Below are positions 58,048-64,000 of a stretch of 64,000 nt of DNA, piece after piece. The DNA is taken from positions 1 through 64,000 of the forward strand of contig NZ_FZON01000010.1 of NCBI RefSeq assembly GCF_900188425.1. The letters run 5' to 3'. The notes under the pieces were generated by a model. That model ran no database searches. It had not been told where the DNA came from and saw only the letters and a list, made by a program, of their open reading frames with translations. Source of the stretch: Antarctobacter heliothermus (GTDB taxonomy: Bacteria > Pseudomonadota > Alphaproteobacteria > Rhodobacterales > Rhodobacteraceae). Within the stretch, counting starts at the first letter, position 1, and each line of letters starts with the position of its first letter. A program made the translations under genes and the position numbers.

Positions 58048-59010
58048 TTGCATAGCTTTGGTCCGCTTCCGCCACTCAGTCAGGCCCTGAAAGACATCGA
58101 CCGGGTTTTCGGCCTGACCCGTGTTCTAAAAAAGAGTTCTGAAACAACAATCGACGGCTACTATGCCGCCTCGGCACGTGGATATCACTGGGTCCATTCA
58201 AGGGACGGCTGCATGCACGTGGCGCTCAGCGCCGGGCCCGAGTTCCGAGAAGTGGATTATCTCACGCAGGTTGCCTTCGTCGCGGATCTTATCCACGAAA
58301 CCGGTGCGAGACGGGTTCTTGAACTTGGCTGCGGGCTGGGCTTCAACATTCTCGAACTGGCGCGTCTGTGTCCGCAGGTCGAGATTGTGGGGACTGATTT
58401 GCTTGAACGGCACGTTCGCAAGGCTTCGGCGCGGTTACGGCGACACGCCAATGTTTCGGTCCTTGTGGGCAGTCACGACCGGCTTCCCGCCGAAATCGGT
58501 ACGTTCGACATCATCTTCGCGGTCGAAACCTTGTGCTATGCGTCCGACAGGCCAGCCGTCGCAGCCTCCATCGCGCAGGTGCTCGCGCCAGGTGGCTTGC
58601 TGGTGATCTTCGACGCCGAGCGTGCGTCCAATTTCTCGTCGCTCTCCCGCGACACGCAGCTGGCCGCGATGCTCTACGAGGCCGTGACAGTGGTCGAGGA
58701 CGGCTTCGGAGCCGCCGATGCGTGGGCGGACGCCTATAAGTCGGCCAGGCTGATGACCCAGCGGATCGAGGACATGTCACATGCGACAATCCCCGGATTG
58801 CGCAGGCTCTACCGCTATGGGGCTCGTTATTTTTCGGACCCGGCAGTCCGTGCGACCACTGCACTCCTGCCTTGGGCATTGAAAACCAATGCCGTCGGTG
58901 CCTTGCTCGGCGCCTATCTTATGGAGGGGGATTTCGAGGGTGGAGACGGCAGCACAAGTCCAGCGCTTCGTTATCGTCTGCGCGTCTGTAGCAAACAGCG
59001 ATCCCGCTGA
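58048..59010 (+). CDS. Class I SAM-dependent methyltransferase
   Basis: The 320-residue protein has motif I VLELGCGLGFNILELARL (near residue 90), VEIVGTDLLERHVRKA, FDIIFAVETLCYASDRP and VLAPGGLLVIFDAERAS. It probably methylates a polymer end or an intermediate. The only in-frame start after the upstream stop at 58030 is a TTG at 58048, with a poor ribosome binding site, so the N-terminus is uncertain. It is the last gene of the export cassette. The DNA after it (59011-59150) holds no recognisable feature before phage genes resume. Confidence 0.5.
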   Translation: MHSFGPLPPLSQALKDIDRVFGLTRVLKKSSETTIDGYYAASARGYHWVHSRDGCMHVALSAGPEFREVDYLTQVAFVADLIHETGARRVLELGCGLGFNILELARLCPQVEIVGTDLLERHVRKASARLRRHANVSVLVGSHDRLPAEIGTFDIIFAVETLCYASDRPAVAASIAQVLAPGGLLVIFDAERASNFSSLSRDTQLAAMLYEAVTVVEDGFGAADAWADAYKSARLMTQRIEDMSHATIPGLRRLYRYGARYFSDPAVRATTALLPWALKTNAVGALLGAYLMEGDFEGGDGSTSPALRYRLRVCSKQRSR

Positions 59011-59150
59011 GGCGCTTGCCGGATGGCGTTCACCGCTGCCTGTGCATGTATCAGAATCGAAACGAGTCGCGCCATCGGGCAGGCAGGGAATCCTCGCAAC
59101 AGACACTCTCTTGTTCTGGTTGCATGGATTTAGCGAATTGACGAATAGGC

Positions 59151-59807
59151 TCACCGCTGCTCCCAAGGCCGTACCTTCGGAATCGCCGCCGTTACCTCGA
59201 CCTCTCGCAACATCCCGCCCGCGATCAGCCCATCCCGCACCCAGTCCAGCGCGGCCCACCAGTCGTCATAGGCTTGGCGGGCGGATTCGATCTGCTGTGA
59301 TGTCGGGGTGAATGTGACGGGGCAGGCGCGGACCTCGACGATGCGCCATTTGCCTTTGATTTGCGCACGGGCGGTGCCCACTACGACACTTACAGCGCGA
59401 TCACCATGCCGATTCCGCTTGATGTCTGCCGGCACGCAGCGTGGCACGGCCCCTGGCATCCAGTCTGGCGTCAGCCCGGCGCGGGCCAGTTCGGCGACCC
59501 GGATCGCCATGCGCTTGCCGCCCAAGGTGTCGGGCATGCCCGCGACGGTCGCGGCGATGACCTCGGCGTCCGCGTGCACATAGCCACCCATCTTGTATTG
59601 GCCGCCGTCGATCTTGCACCCAAGTATGGCGCGCTGCAGCAGGACGTATTCGAGCCCAAAGCCGAAGCCTTCCTCGGCTACGCCCTTCGGTAGGGGCAGT
59701 TCCAACTGAGCCTTCTCGACCCCGAAGGCCCATTCCAGCGCCGCCTGCACGCCCAGCGCGCGTTTGATGCGGGTGCCGCCCGGGGCGATCTTTCTTTGCA
59801 TCGTCAT
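59151..59807 (-). CDS. Phage protein of unknown function
   Basis: I do not recognise this 218-residue protein. It is mixed alpha/beta, with a distinctive stretch around LGCKIDGGQYKMGGYVHADA and a C-terminal helical part (QIESARQAYDDWWAALDWVR). I chose the ATG at 59807, which has GAAGG nine bases upstream, over a TTG at 59816. It follows the cytosine methyltransferase in the early operon and is the last phage gene before the EPS cassette. Replication or DNA-binding roles are possible. Confidence 0.5.
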   Translation of the reverse strand: MTMQRKIAPGGTRIKRALGVQAALEWAFGVEKAQLELPLPKGVAEEGFGFGLEYVLLQRAILGCKIDGGQYKMGGYVHADAEVIAATVAGMPDTLGGKRMAIRVAELARAGLTPDWMPGAVPRCVPADIKRNRHGDRAVSVVVGTARAQIKGKWRIVEVRACPVTFTPTSQQIESARQAYDDWWAALDWVRDGLIAGGMLREVEVTAAIPKVRPWEQR

Positions 59808-59819
59808 TCGGGCCAACCT

Positions 59820-60968
59820 TCAAACAGCATCAACTGGGCCGGGGATTGGGCCTCGCCCGATGGCCGCCAGATCCACGGGCCCGAGGCCGTGGGCAGCTGC
59901 GAGAGTGCGCCACGCATGTGCTGCTGCCAGTGGATGAACTCCGTTGCCGAGCAGGCGCAGAGCGCGTGCCCGATAGGCCAGCCCATCAGCCATCCGACAA
60001 AGAGCGGGTTCAGCCGCCGCCGTGCCCGGGCTTTCAGGGTCCGCCGCGAGACGACCCGCCCATGCGAGGCAATCATCGAAGCCCACAGCGGGCGCGAGAT
60101 CGGGGCATGCATCGAGGGCCGCACGCCAGGCGTGGTGGTCGCTGGGGCCGGGCGGGTGAAGCCCTGCTCCGCCCGGTAATGCAGGATATCCATCCGGGAC
60201 TTGCCATCGGTGCGGGTGATGCTGGCCTCGCTCGACCCCTTCCAGTTCTGTGCGGCCGGGGTCGGCCATTGTGCCGCCTGCGCGGGCAAGGGCGGGGTGC
60301 CGCCCGAGCCATAACTCTGGCCCGGCCCACCCTTCGCGCCATCGGTGGCTTTCGGCGTCGACCAGTTCCTGATGCCCAGCGCCAGCGCTTCCGCCTTCCG
60401 GGTGAAATCGCTGTTGCCAGCCGGGTTGTAGCTGGACGTGCCGGGATGTAGGCTCATCGGTGTGGGCCAGGATGAAGATCCGCAGCCGCTGGTGCGGCGC
60501 GCCAATTTCTGCCGCGCTGAACAGGCCCGCCGCAGGCGTGTAGCCCATGTCCCAAAGCTCTCGCAGCACGGTCTCAAGGCCGAGGGTGACGTGACCGGGC
60601 ACGTTCTCGAGGAAGACCCACTCGGGCGCGCACTCTCGGATAACCCGGGCGACCTCTGGCCAGAGGTGGCGCGGGTCGTCTGCCCCGCCGCGTTTGCCCG
60701 CGGCGCTGAAGGGCTGGCAGGGATATCCTGCGAGGACGATGTCGAAGGCTCCGAGGAATGGCCTGGCGTCGAATGAACGCAGGTCGTCCCAGATTGGCGC
60801 AAGTGCAAAATACCCGGCGCGCTGGGCGGCGATGAGGACAGCGCGGGGCCAGTCCTCCCATTCGACGAAGACGCGGGTGTGATAGCCGGGCTCGGCGAGC
60901 ATGAGGCCCAGATCAAGGCCTCCGCCGCCTGCGCAGAGGGACAATCCGTGCCGGGGACGAAGCACCAT
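59820..60968 (-). CDS. C5-cytosine DNA methyltransferase
   Basis: The 382-residue enzyme has the ordered motifs of the Dcm family: I LSLCAGGGGLDLGL (near residue 9), IV GYPCQPFSAAGKRGG with the catalytic Cys (near 78), VI WVFLENVPGHV, VIII QRLRIFILAHT, and IX/X RLLGNGVHPLAAAHAW near the C-terminus. The variable region between VIII and IX sets the target. No restriction partner is nearby. A Vsr mismatch nuclease fragment, the usual companion of such enzymes, lies far away at 21214. I chose the ATG at 60968, which directly precedes the catalytic domain. Confidence 0.5.
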   Translation of the reverse strand: MVLRPRHGLSLCAGGGGLDLGLMLAEPGYHTRVFVEWEDWPRAVLIAAQRAGYFALAPIWDDLRSFDARPFLGAFDIVLAGYPCQPFSAAGKRGGADDPRHLWPEVARVIRECAPEWVFLENVPGHVTLGLETVLRELWDMGYTPAAGLFSAAEIGAPHQRLRIFILAHTDEPTSRHVQLQPGWQQRFHPEGGSAGAGHQELVDAESHRWREGWAGPELWLGRHPALARAGGTMADPGRTELEGVERGQHHPHRWQVPDGYPALPGGAGLHPPGPSDHHAWRAALDACPDLAPAVGFDDCLAWAGRLAADPESPGTAAAEPALCRMADGLAYRARALRLLGNGVHPLAAAHAWRTLAAAHGLGPVDLAAIGRGPIPGPVDAV

Positions 60969-60973
60969 GCCAT

Positions 60974-61933
60974 TCACAGCACCCCTCGCTGGCGCAACCG
61001 GTCTGTGGTCACCAGTCCCCGCGCCAGCATCGCCCCGCACATGGCGTTGCTGATCATGCTCGGGGGCAGAAACTTGTCCGAGTTGACGATGTCCGCATAG
61101 AATTTTGCCAGTTCATCCGGGTTAAGCACCGGCTTGACTTGGGGCTTGCGGCTGCGCTTGGCGTTGCGACCAATGCCACTTGCGGCAGCTTGCGCATCGC
61201 GCTGGGCCGCGCGTTCCATGAGCCGATCGAGCGCCTTGGGGCCATCGGGCGGATTGGGATGATCGGCCCGGCTCTCGGTCGCCACCTCGATGATACGATC
61301 TTCGGTCAGCCCGAGATCATCGATCCAGCGCTGGACGTGCAGCTTGGCGGGCCAGCCCTGCCACCAGGCGGGCAGCTTGGCGTTGGCAGCGAAGCCAAGT
61401 GCTGTGAGCAGCTCTGCAAAATAATCATCCGAAACTTTCGCGCGTGCGTCCTCTTCCTCCTTTACAGGTTTACTTAAGGGTTCTCTTACAAGGTTAGTCT
61501 CCGGATTCCGGAGATGGCTTTGGGCAAAATCCGGAGATGGGATTGGCGAAAACCCGGAGATGGCCCCATGTCCGGAATCCGGAGTTGGGTTGTCGTCATG
61601 TTCTTTCTCCGTTCCCGAAATCCCGTCTCCGGTTTCCGGAGTTGGCTCTTGTGGGAATCCTTCCTCGAACCCCAGGATGTAGCGGGTGGCCTGACGCTTG
61701 TGGGTGCGGGGGGCATGCACGCGGACGCGGTGGATCAGACGCAATTCCTCGAGTTTGGCCAGATGCGCGTTCAGCGCCGAGATCGACATTTCTGCATCGT
61801 CGGCCAGCCGCGCCTGTGTCGGGAAGCAGCCGAAATCCGGGTTGTGCCGGTCGCAGAGGAACCAGAGCACGATCTTGGTGGCGGGTTTCAGCCCGCGTTG
61901 CTGGATGGCCCAGACTGTTGCCTTGTGGCTCAT
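60974..61933 (-). CDS. Helix-turn-helix replication-type protein
   Basis: The 319-residue protein has an N-terminal winged-helix domain (KATVWAIQQRGLKPATKIVL, then CFPTQARLADDAEMSISALN and LAKLEELRLIHRVRVHAPRT). An acidic, Pro/Ser-rich linker carrying a short repeated motif follows; SGF or a close variant recurs at about residues 125-180. The C-terminal part (about 210-319) is helical and basic. This layout resembles phage replication initiator proteins and HTH_36 proteins. I chose the ATG at 61933 because the longer frame only shadows the nuclease gene. It is coupled to the nuclease upstream. Confidence 0.5.
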   Translation of the reverse strand: MSHKATVWAIQQRGLKPATKIVLWFLCDRHNPDFGCFPTQARLADDAEMSISALNAHLAKLEELRLIHRVRVHAPRTHKRQATRYILGFEEGFPQEPTPETGDGISGTEKEHDDNPTPDSGHGAISGFSPIPSPDFAQSHLRNPETNLVREPLSKPVKEEEDARAKVSDDYFAELLTALGFAANAKLPAWWQGWPAKLHVQRWIDDLGLTEDRIIEVATESRADHPNPPDGPKALDRLMERAAQRDAQAAASGIGRNAKRSRKPQVKPVLNPDELAKFYADIVNSDKFLPPSMISNAMCGAMLARGLVTTDRLRQRGVL

Positions 61934-62325
61934 GGCGCGACCCTCCGCACCGTAAGCTGCGCGCGGCTGGTGAAGCCGTTGTCCGCCAGCGCGCCCAGCG
62001 CGTCGTCGAGTGAGCGCACCAGCGCCCAGCCAAACCCCTGCGCAAGGACCGCGTCGCGAAACGCCTCCTGATCTGGGCTCAGCCGCCCCTTGAGCGACTT
62101 CAGCTCCAGGAACAGAACGCGGCTGTCGCAAAGTATCACTAGGTCCGCAAAGCCCGGATGAACGCCCATGCCCACCAGGATAGCCTGGCGCTTTGCACCG
62201 CGCGGGCCCGGCTCGGTCACCTCATTTGCGCAATGGTGGATGATGGCAGTTTTTGGCAGCGCGAACTTCAGCGCGGTGACCACGCTTCGCTGCAGATCGG
62301 ACTCGGGGGTGCTGCGGCGCTTCAT
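61930..62325 (-). CDS. VRR-NUC domain nuclease
   Basis: The 131-residue protein is a compact VRR-NUC nuclease. It has TPESDLQRSVVTALKFALP, then GVHPGFADLVILCDSRVLFL with the catalytic Asp, and LELKSLKGRLSPDQEAF with the E-x-K pair (near residue 75). Phage enzymes of this type act as Holliday-junction or flap nucleases in replication or recombination. It overlaps both neighbours by four bases. Confidence 0.5.
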   Translation of the reverse strand: MKRRSTPESDLQRSVVTALKFALPKTAIIHHCANEVTEPGPRGAKRQAILVGMGVHPGFADLVILCDSRVLFLELKSLKGRLSPDQEAFRDAVLAQGFGWALVRSLDDALGALADNGFTSRAQLTVRRVAP

Positions 62326-62591
62326 TGGTGCACCTCGGGATCGGGCCGGTGACGCCCAGCGCGGCCGGGCGATTTGGCGTCAATGACCACGAGCAGGATC
62401 CGCGCGTCTTCGCGCTCCGTCGGCGTCTCGCCGTGCTGGACCAGCACATTGCAGGCCAGCCGCAGCAGGTGGTCGGAATGGTTCACAACATCGGCCACGA
62501 CGATGCGCGCCTCGCGTAAACGTTCGTCGATCCAGTCCTTGCGCACTTGGTTGCATTGAGTGGAGTGGGGACGGTGGCGGAACAGGTTCAT
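62322..62591 (-). CDS. Small phage protein, unknown
   Basis: The 89-residue basic protein (MNLFRHRPHSTQCNQVRKDW) has a helical middle (LREARIVVADVVNHSDHLLR) and a basic end. No family was recognised. Its start overlaps the stop of the HTH gene and its stop overlaps the nuclease start, so it is fixed in the early operon. Confidence 0.5.
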   Translation of the reverse strand: MNLFRHRPHSTQCNQVRKDWIDERLREARIVVADVVNHSDHLLRLACNVLVQHGETPTEREDARILLVVIDAKSPGRAGRHRPDPEVHQ

Positions 62592-62863
62592 TTCCGTCCC
62601 CGGTTCGTTTGCACAGCGCGCGCCGCGGCCGCGGCATGGCCTTGCTCCTGCGCCAGCAGCCACGCTCGCACAGTCTCCCGACGGTAGAGCACCTTGCGCC
62701 CAACCCGCGTCCGGGCAGGGCCAATGCGCCGCGCGTCCCAGCGTCCAAGTGTTTCCGTGGTCAGGTTAAGCTCTGCTGCCAGTTCGGTGCGGGTCATCCA
62801 GTCCGACAGTATTGGCCTGACGTTGTCGTCATCCAATCTGTCGGCTAATTCGAGGTCAGACAT
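62588..62863 (-). CDS. HTH excisionase/AlpA-like DNA-binding protein
   Basis: The 91-residue protein has a MerR/excisionase-type helix-turn-helix with wing (WMTRTELAAELNLTTETLGR, then RIGPARTRVGRKVLYRRETV) and a basic Ala/Arg tail. I chose the ATG at 62863, six bases after AAGGAG, over the ATG at 62869 that abuts it. It is the first gene of the early operon, downstream of the palindrome at 62981, and could be an excisionase or an early regulator. Confidence 0.5.
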   Translation of the reverse strand: MSDLELADRLDDDNVRPILSDWMTRTELAAELNLTTETLGRWDARRIGPARTRVGRKVLYRRETVRAWLLAQEQGHAAAAARAVQTNRGRK

Positions 62864-62926
62864 CTGCATCTCCTTGCGAAACCCGGGGTTTGTCCCCAGG
62901 CCTGCGAAGAAAGCAGACGCAACCCA

Positions 62927-62974
62927 CCGGAATTTAGGAATAAACCGGAATAAATAGCCGGATGAATATTCCGG
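62927..62974. repeat. Repeated CCGGA(A) elements in AT-rich DNA
   Basis: CCGGA occurs at 62927, 62945 and 62958, with an inverted TCCGG at 62970-62974. AT-rich spacers (AATTTAGG, AATAAATAG) separate them. The last two copies form CCGGA-N7-TCCGG. They may be operators or replication-type iterons upstream of the early operon. Confidence 0.5.
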
Positions 62975-62980
62975 GTGACT

Positions 62981-62995
62981 TAACTCAATGAGTTA
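62981..62995. promoter_or_regulatory. Perfect palindrome TAACTCA-A-TGAGTTA
   Basis: A 15-base perfect palindrome lies about 120 bases upstream of the first early gene. Its size and symmetry fit a phage repressor operator. No repressor gene was identified in the window. Confidence 0.5.
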
Positions 62996-63426
62996 TGCGA
63001 TTTCCGAGGTGGGCCAGCCGTGGCTGGGCACGGCGCACGAAAGGGAATCGCTCAGGAGCATCGACCACATTCCGACACATATGCTTACCAACAATGGATC
63101 GAGCTCGCGTTTTGGCCGCCTGCACTGTGTTGAATTGCAGCTCGAGTGATTGGCACATGGATCGAGGCTTAGCCAAGCACATTGATCGCGCGATGCGATA
63201 GTTCGCAGTGATTTATTCTACCCAAGGACGATTGTGTGCGTCCGATCTGGAGGTTGTACCTCGAGCCATCACGCACTGCACAAGAGTTACTAACCGCAGC
63301 GTGGAGCAAAGCGGTTCGATCAAATTCGGGATTGGGCCGGTATCGCATGGCGCGAACCGGCGCGCAGATCCCGCGATGCTTTGACTTGCCGAGCGCATCG
63401 GCGTCGCGGAACACGAGGAAACTGAT

Positions 63427-64000
63427 ATGCCAAAAATATCGAAGGCATTTTTCTATCTGACCGAACTACCGTCTCGCTGGGGGCGCAGCCTCTCCGAGAT
63501 AGGAGGCTGGGCGCTTGCTGGCCGTTTGAACCTGATGGTGCCTATCTCGCCGGTGAAATACGGCGATCAGACGCTCACTGGGATCGTTCACGTCCCCGCT
63601 GAGGATGTCGCGCGATTGTTTCAACCAGATAATCCAGCTCACTATGCATGCGCAGTCTTGCGCTTCATACCGGGAGACGCGCTTGCGCCGATTCACGTGA
63701 CGGAGCCCTCAGGTGGCATCGAGCTCCGACTGGGCGATTTGCTGCTCGATGCTGAAGAGATCAGTGAATTTGAGCAGGTCAACGATCTGCTGAGCATCGG
63801 AAGGCGCAAGGCACAGATCAAGGCTGGCCAGGGCCGTCCGGCTGTTTACGAATGGGAGGACATGCTGGTGGATGTGGTGATCGATCTTGTAGCGAAAGGG
63901 TTGCCACCAAGGCAGGAAGATTTCGTCCAGCTGATCCTCGATTGGTTCACCGAAAACAGCGCGGACGGCAAGGTCCCGGACGTCAGCACGGCGCGGAAAC
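63427..64000 (+). CDS. Unidentified protein, partial at the window end
   Basis: The frame opens at an ATG at 63427 (MPKISKAFFYLTELPSRWGR) and is still open at the last base, giving at least 191 residues. The first part (SLSEIGGWALAGRLNLMVPI) and the late part (VYEWEDMLVDVVIDLVAKGL, then WFTENSADGKVPDVSTARK) look like a DNA-associated protein of the type in which a C-terminal helix-turn-helix follows, but that part lies outside the window. It was not recognised further. It is divergent from the phage early operon, so it may be a host gene or another phage regulator. Confidence 0.5.
   Translation, partial: MPKISKAFFYLTELPSRWGRSLSEIGGWALAGRLNLMVPISPVKYGDQTLTGIVHVPAEDVARLFQPDNPAHYACAVLRFIPGDALAPIHVTEPSGGIELRLGDLLLDAEEISEFEQVNDLLSIGRRKAQIKAGQGRPAVYEWEDMLVDVVIDLVAKGLPPRQEDFVQLILDWFTENSADGKVPDVSTARK

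Larger units (their letters stand above)
59151..62863 (-). mobile_element. Prophage, segment 2 (early genes)
   Basis: Six minus-strand genes, nearly all overlapping, encode early phage functions: an excisionase-like HTH protein, a small unknown, a VRR-NUC nuclease, a replication-like HTH protein, a cytosine methyltransferase and an unknown. Same orientation as segment 1, and complementary in content to it. No integrase was found in the window. Confidence 0.5.
62864..63426. other. Intergenic control region at the right phage edge
   Basis: This 563-bp region lies between divergent genes. The left part holds repeated CCGGA elements and a perfect palindrome (see separate entries). I saw no gene, tRNA or clear attachment site in the rest. 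Confidence 0.5.

Noticed and set aside
59804-60973. 389-codon minus-strand frame
   Set aside because: Ser/Pro/Thr-rich shadow of the cytosine methyltransferase, which has all catalytic motifs in another frame.
1-64000. tRNA genes, rRNA genes or CRISPR arrays, including at phage edges
   Set aside because: No cloverleaf, rRNA-like or regularly spaced repeat sequence was recognised by eye; a covariance-model search would be needed to be certain.

Overview
The window reads as high-GC alphaproteobacterial DNA, most likely from the Rhodobacterales. The baseplate and tail-tip genes belong to families shared with the Rhodobacter gene transfer agent (DUF2460, DUF2163, NlpC/P60, GTA TIM-barrel protein, Rcc01079-type spike base), and the polysaccharide locus opens with an EPS-associated MarR regulator. 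I cannot tell chromosome from plasmid. I saw no tRNA, rRNA, CRISPR array or complete insertion sequence.

Region 1 (about 70-19238) is a polysaccharide biosynthesis locus. On the minus strand lie a dead glmS (in-frame amber stop, second SIS domain missing) and a NusG/RfaH-type antiterminator. A 443-bp leader with a small hairpin and an ops-like element follows. A plus-strand operon of tightly overlapping genes then encodes a MarR-type EPS regulator, UDP-GlcNAc 2-epimerase (wecB), UDP-ManNAc dehydrogenase (wecC), a Wzy-like polymerase, a Wzx-like flippase, a glycosyltransferase remnant, an FkbM methyltransferase, a glycosyltransferase, a methyltransferase, the amidotransferase/HisH/HisF trio that makes acetamidino sugars, a two-domain oxidoreductase, a methyltransferase, a heparinase II/III-like protein and a final glycosyltransferase.

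Region 2 (19214-52244) is a lambda-like siphoprophage, mostly on the minus strand. Read from high to low coordinates it encodes two ParB-methyltransferase fusions, a MerR-like protein and DUF7220; then terminase, gpW, portal, S49 protease with a nested scaffold, gpD and gpE; then DUF6441, tail tube, a tail chaperone with a -1 frameshift site, tape measure, GTA-type tail tip, a lysis cassette and spike proteins. Three plus-strand cargo units interrupt the late operon: a TacA-TacT-type toxin-antitoxin pair, a VapBC pair and an unknown gene at 36544. Six small plus-strand genes lie at 46636-48872.

Region 3 (52913-59010) returns to polysaccharide genes on the plus strand: a WecA-family initiating transferase preceded by a run of 12 G, Wza, Wzb, Wzc and a methyltransferase. 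Region 4 (59151-62863, minus) is phage early DNA: an HTH/excisionase-like protein, a VRR-NUC nuclease, a replication-like HTH protein, a cytosine methyltransferase and hypothetical genes. The window ends inside an unidentified plus-strand gene at 63427.

Regions 2 and 4 together look like one phage genome in a single orientation. The initiation, export and phospho-control half of the polysaccharide machinery therefore sits inside the prophage, while the biosynthetic half abuts its tail end. This interleaving is the most interesting feature of the window. Regions 1 and 3 together could make, flip, polymerise, export and regulate an acidic, probably amidino-modified polysaccharide. The phage also carries spike proteins of a type linked in gene transfer agents to capsule binding.
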